From the NCBI GenBank assembly GCA_031082105.1, contig JAVHLO010000120.1, positions 1 to 9,070 on the forward strand: a DNA stretch of 9,070 nt, given 5' to 3'. Under the pieces are notes generated by a model. That model searched no databases. It worked only from the letters and a program-made list of their open reading frames with translations, and was not told where the DNA came from. Shown in pieces: positions 5,807 through 9,070 of the stretch. A program made the position numbers and the translations under genes. The stretch comes from Planctomycetota bacterium (GTDB lineage: Bacteria; Planctomycetota; MHYJ01; JACQXL01; JAVHLO01). Position 1 is the first letter of the stretch, and each line of letters opens with the position of its first letter.

Positions 5807-8062
5807 ATGGCTATCTCCGGAACACCCTTTGCCAGCTCGGTTTTTTCGCGCGTGACCGGCACGCTCTCGCGCAGCGTCGTGCTCGCCAACATCACGCGGG
5901 CGCAGCAGGCCATACTCAAGGCGCAGGAGCAGTTGTCGACGGGCAACCAGATCATCAGGCCTTCAGACGACCCCGTCAAGTCGCACCAGGCCCTGGCCTA
6001 CCAGCGACGGATCGCCCGCTCGGCTCAGTACGTGCGCAACATGAGCGTGGCCGATACCAGGCTTGGCCAGACCGACAGCACGCTCGGCGACGTGCGCGAG
6101 GTCGTCCTCCGCGCGCGCGAGATCATGCTGAGCGAGGTCCAGGATTCCGCAACCGTCGAAAGCCGGCACCTTTCGGCCTACGAGGTCGAGGAATTGATGC
6201 GCCAGTCGGTCGCGATGGCCAACATCCAGTTCGAGAACCGCTACCTCTTCAGCGGGAGCGCAACCGAGAGGGCACCCTTCGAGCTCGTCAACGGCTCCGT
6301 CGTCTACTGCGGCAACACGGCGGCCATCAACACCAACATCTCCGACGGCATCACCATCCAGACGAATCTGACCGGGCCGGATGCGTTCGGCGCGCTGACG
6401 GCGGAGATCGAAGGTGATGCCGACCTGAACCCGGCGGTCGTGGGCGGGACCAAGCTTGCGGACCTGAACGGCGGCGGGGGAGTGGCCGCCGGCAGGATAT
6501 TGATCGACTCCGGCGTCACAACCGCGACCGTCGACCTCTCCGAGTCCGAGACGGTTCAGGACGTAGTCGACAAGATAAACAACTTCGGCCCCGCCGGGGT
6601 CACCGCGGCGATCAACGGCGCGGCGAACGGCATCGCGCTCACGAGCGCAACAGGCTACGTGAAGGTCTCGGAAGTCGACAACGGCACCACCGCGCGCGAC
6701 CTCGGGCTCGCGACGGCCGGCACGGTTACCTTCACCGCCCTGCCTGCGATCGGCGAGACGATCACCGTGAACGGCACGACATTCATCGCGGGCGTGGACT
6801 TCGTGATCGGCCCGACGACCATTGCGACGGCCGCGAACTTCGCCGCTGCGGTCAATGCCAGCCCGGCCCTCAACGGGGCCGTGTCCGCCGCGCAGGATAT
6901 CGCGCCCAACGACAACCGCGTCATCCTCACGGCCACGCTTGCCGCGGGCAACGTGCTCGACGTTTACGACACCAGCGCGTCGATCACCAGTATCGAGGGC
7001 AGCGGCGGTGCGGGAATTGTCGGCGGCGATACCGATCCGAGCCTCTCGCTCGCGACGCTCCGTACGGCCCTTCGCGGCGGAGCGGGCATCGATGTCGCTC
7101 CGCCGTCAGGCATCGTCATCAACAACGTGTCGTCGCAGGCCGCCTACAACGCCACCGTCGATTTCGCCGGGGCGACCACGCTCGAAGACATGATCAATAT
7201 GATAAACGATTCCGGCACATACGTCTTCGCGGAGATAAACGACGATGGAACCGGCATCAATGTCGTCTCACGCCTCAACGGCGCGCGATTCTCCATCGCG
7301 GAGAACGGCGGAACCACCGCGGCCGAACTGGGCATCCTGCTGCCACTGAGCCGCGTCAGGCTGTGCGATCTCAACAACGGTATCGGCGTGCACAGCGTCT
7401 ACGGCAACGATTTCAGGATCACCCTCCAGAGCGGCGCCACCCTCGAAGTGGACGTCTCCGATGCGAAGACGGTCCAGGACGTGCTTGACCTGATCAATAA
7501 CCACCCGAACAACGGCGGCGCACTGCTCGCCCAGGTCGATCCCGGCACGGGCGACAGGCTGCGGCTGACGGACAGCAGCGTGGACAACGGATTCAGCCTC
7601 ACGGTGGAGCGCATCAACGGTTCGTTCGCCGCGGACAACCTCGGCATATCAGGGCTCGTGGCGAACCCGCCGGGCCCGAACCCGCCGCTGGTGCTGACCG
7701 GTACGGCCCTCAACCCCGTGGGGATCCAGACGGAGAGCATTTTCACGACGCTCGCGAACCTGCGCGACGCGCTCCGGGCCAACGACAGGAACGCCATAAG
7801 CCGAACCGGCGACCGGATCGACGACGCGGATGACCTCCTGCTCGGCGCGAGGGCGACGGTTGGCGCGCGCTGCGAACGGATCGAGACGATGACCAACTGG
7901 CTGGAACGCGAATCGCTCGAGCTCGAGGGACTGCTCTCCGAGATCGTCGACGCGGACCTCGCTGAAGTGGCCACAAGACTCCAGTTGCAGCAGACGATTC
8001 TCGAGGCCGGCCTGGCCGCGGCGGCGAGAATACTCCAGACCAGCCTGCTGAACTTCATGTAG
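5807..8062 (+). CDS. flgL: Flagellar hook-associated protein 3, FlgL (enlarged, with hook-IN repeats)
   Basis: FlgL is the second junction protein, between FlgK and the flagellin filament. The flagellin-like N-terminal coiled-coil part covers about 15-165, with 'ILKAQEQLSTGNQIIRPSDD' (36-55), 'VADTRLGQTDSTLGDVREVV' (81-100) and 'FENRYLFSGS' (142-151). The C-terminal part covers about 644-751, with 'ARATVGARCERIETMTNWLE' (681-700) and 'RLQLQQTILEAGLAAAARIL' (724-743). The ATG at 5807 follows the flgK stop by 5 bases. At 751 residues it is more than twice E. coli FlgL (317). The added central region holds three hook-IN-like repeats (about 216-304, 414-511, 516-616) and a different beta-rich module at about 305-397. 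It has three cysteines (168, 520, 689), unusual for an exterior flagellar protein. A flagellin is the main alternative, but position after flgK and before fliW-csrA favours FlgL. Confidence 0.93.
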   Translation: MAISGTPFASSVFSRVTGTLSRSVVLANITRAQQAILKAQEQLSTGNQIIRPSDDPVKSHQALAYQRRIARSAQYVRNMSVADTRLGQTDSTLGDVREVVLRAREIMLSEVQDSATVESRHLSAYEVEELMRQSVAMANIQFENRYLFSGSATERAPFELVNGSVVYCGNTAAINTNISDGITIQTNLTGPDAFGALTAEIEGDADLNPAVVGGTKLADLNGGGGVAAGRILIDSGVTTATVDLSESETVQDVVDKINNFGPAGVTAAINGAANGIALTSATGYVKVSEVDNGTTARDLGLATAGTVTFTALPAIGETITVNGTTFIAGVDFVIGPTTIATAANFAAAVNASPALNGAVSAAQDIAPNDNRVILTATLAAGNVLDVYDTSASITSIEGSGGAGIVGGDTDPSLSLATLRTALRGGAGIDVAPPSGIVINNVSSQAAYNATVDFAGATTLEDMINMINDSGTYVFAEINDDGTGINVVSRLNGARFSIAENGGTTAAELGILLPLSRVRLCDLNNGIGVHSVYGNDFRITLQSGATLEVDVSDAKTVQDVLDLINNHPNNGGALLAQVDPGTGDRLRLTDSSVDNGFSLTVERINGSFAADNLGISGLVANPPGPNPPLVLTGTALNPVGIQTESIFTTLANLRDALRANDRNAISRTGDRIDDADDLLLGARATVGARCERIETMTNWLERESLELEGLLSEIVDADLAEVATRLQLQQTILEAGLAAAARILQTSLLNFM
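6452..7654 (+). repeat. Three diverged hook-IN-type repeats inside flgL
   Basis: Copies lie at about 6452-6718, 7046-7339 and 7352-7654. Each has a Leu-rich opening with a Gly cluster ('LADLNGGGGV', 'LRTALRGGAGI', 'LCDLNNGIGV'), a strand leading into an amphipathic helix ('SETVQDVVDKINN', 'TTLEDMINMIND', 'KTVQDVLDLINN'), a strand pair, and an end near 'ARDLGL', 'AAELGI' or 'ADNLGI'. This is the layout of the flagellin hook-IN motif found in flagellins and hook-associated proteins. The copies are clear only at protein level, so the duplication is old. Confidence 0.7.
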
Positions 8063-8102
8063 ACGAACTTGACTGAGTGAGCATCGGATTGTGGAGAAAC
8101 AG

Positions 8103-8585
8103 ATGAAGGTTGCTACTCCCAGATTTGGCGAGATCGAAGTAAAGGACGACGCCGTCTATTGCTTCCCCGAGGGAATCCTGGGCTTCGCGCCGGTGAAGCT
8201 CTACTTCATACTCGATAACCCCAAGGGCGGACCGTTCCAGTGGCTGCAGGCGGTCGAGCCGCCGGAACTCGCTTTCGTCGTGTGCGATCCCAGGCTCTTC
8301 CTGCCCAACTACGCGGTGGCGGTTCGAAAAGAAGACCTGGCGAACATAGAACTCGAAAACATCGAAGACGGATTCGTCCTGGTGGTGCTGACCGTGCCCA
8401 GCAAGAACCCGCGCGACATCACGGCGAACCTCATGGGGCCGCTCATCTTCAATCCGAAGAAGCGGCTGGCGAAGCAGCTTGTCCTCGCGGACCCGGCCTA
8501 CACCACGAAGCACAGGGTGTTCGGCGAGGAGGGCGGCGGGGAAAAGAAGGCGAGCGAAGAGCGGAAAGCGCAGAGCGGGAGTTGA
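8103..8585 (+). CDS. fliW: Flagellar assembly factor FliW
   Basis: FliW binds either flagellin or CsrA. When flagellin is secreted, freed FliW takes CsrA off the flagellin mRNA and translation resumes. The ATG at 8103 gives 160 residues and has GGAG (8093-8096) 6 bases upstream; the GTG at 8091 would add four residues. Family motifs: 'FPEGILGF' (21-28), 'FQWLQAVEPPELAFVVCDP' (45-63), 'LPNY' (67-70), 'IEDGFVLVVLTVP' (87-99) and 'DITANLMGPLIFNPKKRLAK' (105-124), with 'QLVLADPAY' (125-133) closing the fold. The core ends near residue 138. The last 20 residues form a Gly/Glu/Lys/Ser-rich tail, and the final part of it is encoded by 7-bp tandem repeats, so it may be an added extension. B. subtilis FliW is about 144 residues. 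Confidence 0.96.
   Translation: MKVATPRFGEIEVKDDAVYCFPEGILGFAPVKLYFILDNPKGGPFQWLQAVEPPELAFVVCDPRLFLPNYAVAVRKEDLANIELENIEDGFVLVVLTVPSKNPRDITANLMGPLIFNPKKRLAKQLVLADPAYTTKHRVFGEEGGGEKKASEERKAQSGS
8552..8579 (+). repeat. Four 7-bp tandem units at the 3' end of fliW
   Basis: Units GAGCGAA (8552-8558), GAGCGGA (8559-8565), AAGCGCA (8566-8572) and GAGCGGG (8573-8579) follow each other without gaps and share the centre AGCG. They run to 3 bases before the stop codon and encode most of the last ten residues of FliW. The period of 7 is not a codon multiple, so it is a DNA-level pattern and not a protein repeat. Confidence 0.6.
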
Positions 8586-8612
8586 TCTGCAAGCGCCCGG
8601 GCTCTTGCAGAT
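8585..8612 (+). other. Inverted repeat directly after fliW
   Basis: ATCTGCAAG (8585-8593) and CTTGCAGAT (8604-8612) are perfect 9-bp inverted copies around a 10-base GC-rich loop, and the loop can add a few pairs. The left arm begins on the last base of the fliW stop codon. Only three T follow, so it is not a classic intrinsic terminator; an RNA-stabilising or processing hairpin between fliW and csrA is as likely. Confidence 0.55.
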
Positions 8613-8632
8613 TTCAGAAGTACGATCGGCGG

Positions 8633-8660
8633 TCCGGAATCCGGAATCCAAAATCCCAAA
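8633..8660 (+). repeat. Four 7-bp tandem units upstream of csrA
   Basis: TCCGGAA (8633-8639), TCCGGAA (8640-8646), TCCAAAA (8647-8653) and TCCCAAA (8654-8660) are contiguous units that share TCC and end in AA. The array ends 17 bases before the csrA ATG, just ahead of its ribosome binding site. The first two units each contain GGA, so they could also be contacted by CsrA, but they lack the rest of that motif. Confidence 0.7.
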
Positions 8661-8677
8661 TAGCGGGGTAGATAACG

Positions 8678-8926
8678 ATGCTGGTCCTAACTCGGCAGAA
8701 GAACGAGACAATAGTCATAGGCGATAACATCGAGATCACGGTGGTCGGTGTTCGCGGGGACAAGGTGCGCCTGGGAATCCAGGCGCCGAGCACCGTCTCC
8801 GTGCACCGCAAAGAGGTGTACCTCGCCATCAAGCAGGCCAACATCGAGGCCGCGAGGGCGGCATCGGAAGCGATAGACCAACTTGGATCGGTCGGCGCGT
8901 TCTTGCCAAAGAAGGAGGATCGGTAG
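8678..8926 (+). CDS. csrA: Carbon storage regulator / translational regulator CsrA
   Basis: CsrA is a small dimeric RNA-binding protein that binds GGA-containing sites, often over the Shine-Dalgarno sequence, to block translation or change mRNA stability. The 82-residue product starts with the hallmark 'MLVLTRQKNETIVIGDNIEI' and continues 'VVGVRGDKVRLGIQAPSTVS' (22-41) and 'VHRKEVYLAI' (42-51). The RNA-contact residues Leu4, Arg6 and Arg44 are present. The C-terminal extension (about 52-82) makes it longer than the 61-residue E. coli protein and more like the FliW-linked form, where the longer C-terminal part takes part in FliW binding. GGGGTA (8665-8670) is the likely ribosome binding site. 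Being next to fliW and upstream of a flagellin-like leader, its main target here is probably flagellin mRNA. Confidence 0.97.
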   Translation: MLVLTRQKNETIVIGDNIEITVVGVRGDKVRLGIQAPSTVSVHRKEVYLAIKQANIEAARAASEAIDQLGSVGAFLPKKEDR

Positions 8927-8958
8927 ATCCCGCGCGACGCGCGCAAAAGAGTGTTCTT

Positions 8959-8989
8959 CCTCGTGCCGCCTGGCGGCGCGCTTTCGAGG
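8959..8989 (+). other. GC-rich stem-loop in the csrA-to-flagellin leader
   Basis: GCCGCC (8965-8970) and GGCGGC (8972-8977) form a tight GC stem, extendable by a T-G wobble and a G-C pair at 8963-8964 with 8978-8979. Alternatively an outer stem CCTCG (8959-8963) with CGAGG (8985-8989) encloses it. TTTGTC follows, which is too poor in T for a confident terminator. It may be a weak terminator or part of the 5' leader structure. Confidence 0.45.
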
Positions 8990-9017
8990 TTTGTCATAAG
9001 GGGTTTTGACTGGTTTC

Positions 9018-9037
9018 GTGGCCCCTCGGGGAGCCAC
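9018..9037 (+). other. Stem-loop just upstream of the flagellin ribosome binding site
   Basis: GTGGC (9018-9022) pairs with GCCAC (9033-9037), and the CCC/GGG inside (9023-9025 with 9029-9031) closes it further, leaving A9032 bulged. It ends 2 bases before the first upstream GGA (9040-9042), so it could shape or expose that site. Confidence 0.55.
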
Positions 9038-9064
9038 CAGGATCTGTTTTTCAAGGAGGATGTG
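9036..9064 (+). promoter_or_regulatory. Ribosome binding site with probable CsrA target sites
   Basis: AAGGAGGA (9053-9060) is a near-perfect Shine-Dalgarno sequence 6 bases before the ATG at 9067. GAGGATGT (9056-9063) matches 7 of 8 bases of the CsrA core ARGGATGT. A second site, ACCAGGAT (9036-9043), lies upstream with its GGA 18 bases before the GGA at 9058, a spacing known to suit one CsrA dimer bridging two sites. This is the arrangement seen in the B. subtilis flagellin (hag) leader. CsrA binding here is inferred. Confidence 0.6.
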
Positions 9065-9066
9065 TT

Positions 9067-9070
9067 ATGG
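9067..9070 (+). CDS. Start of the next gene, probably flagellin (3' partial)
   Basis: Only the ATG and one further base are in the window, so no protein sequence can be read. The flagellin call is inferred from three things: it follows fliW-csrA, it has a very strong ribosome binding site as a highly expressed gene would, and that site overlaps a CsrA consensus as flagellin leaders do. Other flagellar genes such as fliD or flaG are possible. Confidence 0.5.

Noticed and set aside
8055..8711. Long open frame on the - strand opposite fliW
   Set aside because: It lies fully opposite a gene with clear FliW motifs, matches no family I know, and its ends are translations of the short repeats.
8971..8986. 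Possible sigma-54 promoter (TGGC then TTTC) before the probable flagellin gene
   Set aside because: The -12 element lacks the required GC at the right spacing and the -24 element matches only in part. The bases are better explained by the GC stem.
8985..9034. Possible sigma-28 or housekeeping promoter (TTGACT at 9006, CATAAG near 8994)
   Set aside because: No TAAA with N15 and GCCGATAA pair is seen, and TTGACT has no -10 match 16-18 bases downstream.
9018..9051. Hairpin followed by a T run as an intrinsic terminator
   Set aside because: The T run (9047-9051) is 9 bases beyond the stem and sits just before a strong ribosome binding site, so a leader structure is more likely.

Overview
This window is a GC-rich stretch (roughly 60% by eye) of a flagellar operon, with every supported gene on the + strand. 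The order is flgA (5' end cut off), flgH, flgI, flgJ, flgN, flgK, flgL, fliW, csrA, and then the start codon of one more gene, probably flagellin. Gaps are short (about 5 to 140 bases), one pair overlaps (flgJ/flgN) and another is nearly stop-to-start (flgN/flgK), so a single polycistronic unit is likely. P-ring and L-ring genes imply a diderm (Gram-negative-type) cell. The mix of a FliW/CsrA switch, a FlgJ without muramidase, an enlarged FlgL and short tandem intergenic repeats fits Planctomycetota or a related uncultured diderm lineage better than enterobacteria, but this is inference and the phylum cannot be fixed from the sequence alone.

Layout. 1-1001: FlgA, the P-ring chaperone. 1041-1718: FlgH, the L-ring subunit. 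1774-2967: FlgI, the P-ring subunit. 3001-3366: FlgJ, the rod-binding domain only. 3338-3856: FlgN, the export chaperone for the hook-filament junction proteins. 3858-5801 and 5807-8062: FlgK and FlgL, the junction proteins, both longer than the textbook proteins. 8103-8585: FliW. 8678-8926: CsrA. 8927-9066: a structured leader ending in a very strong ribosome binding site. 9067 onward: an ATG that opens the next gene.

How they work together. The first four products complete the rod and its bushing through the peptidoglycan and outer membrane. FlgN escorts FlgK and FlgL, which cap the hook and seed the filament. FliW and CsrA are the known partner-switch pair that ties flagellin translation to flagellin secretion. 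The leader after csrA has four GGA triplets in its last 40 bases, two of them 18 bases apart with one in the Shine-Dalgarno sequence, as expected for a CsrA target.

The main oddities are: a 751-residue FlgL with three hook-IN-like repeats and an inserted module that looks like phage-tail or adhesin beta domains; a similar-looking insert in FlgK; a FlgH without a usable lipobox; and short tandem repeats of different unit length in the flgH-flgI gap, the flgI-flgJ gap, the end of fliW and the fliW-csrA gap. No mobile element, CRISPR array, tRNA or rRNA was seen, and no convincing promoter.
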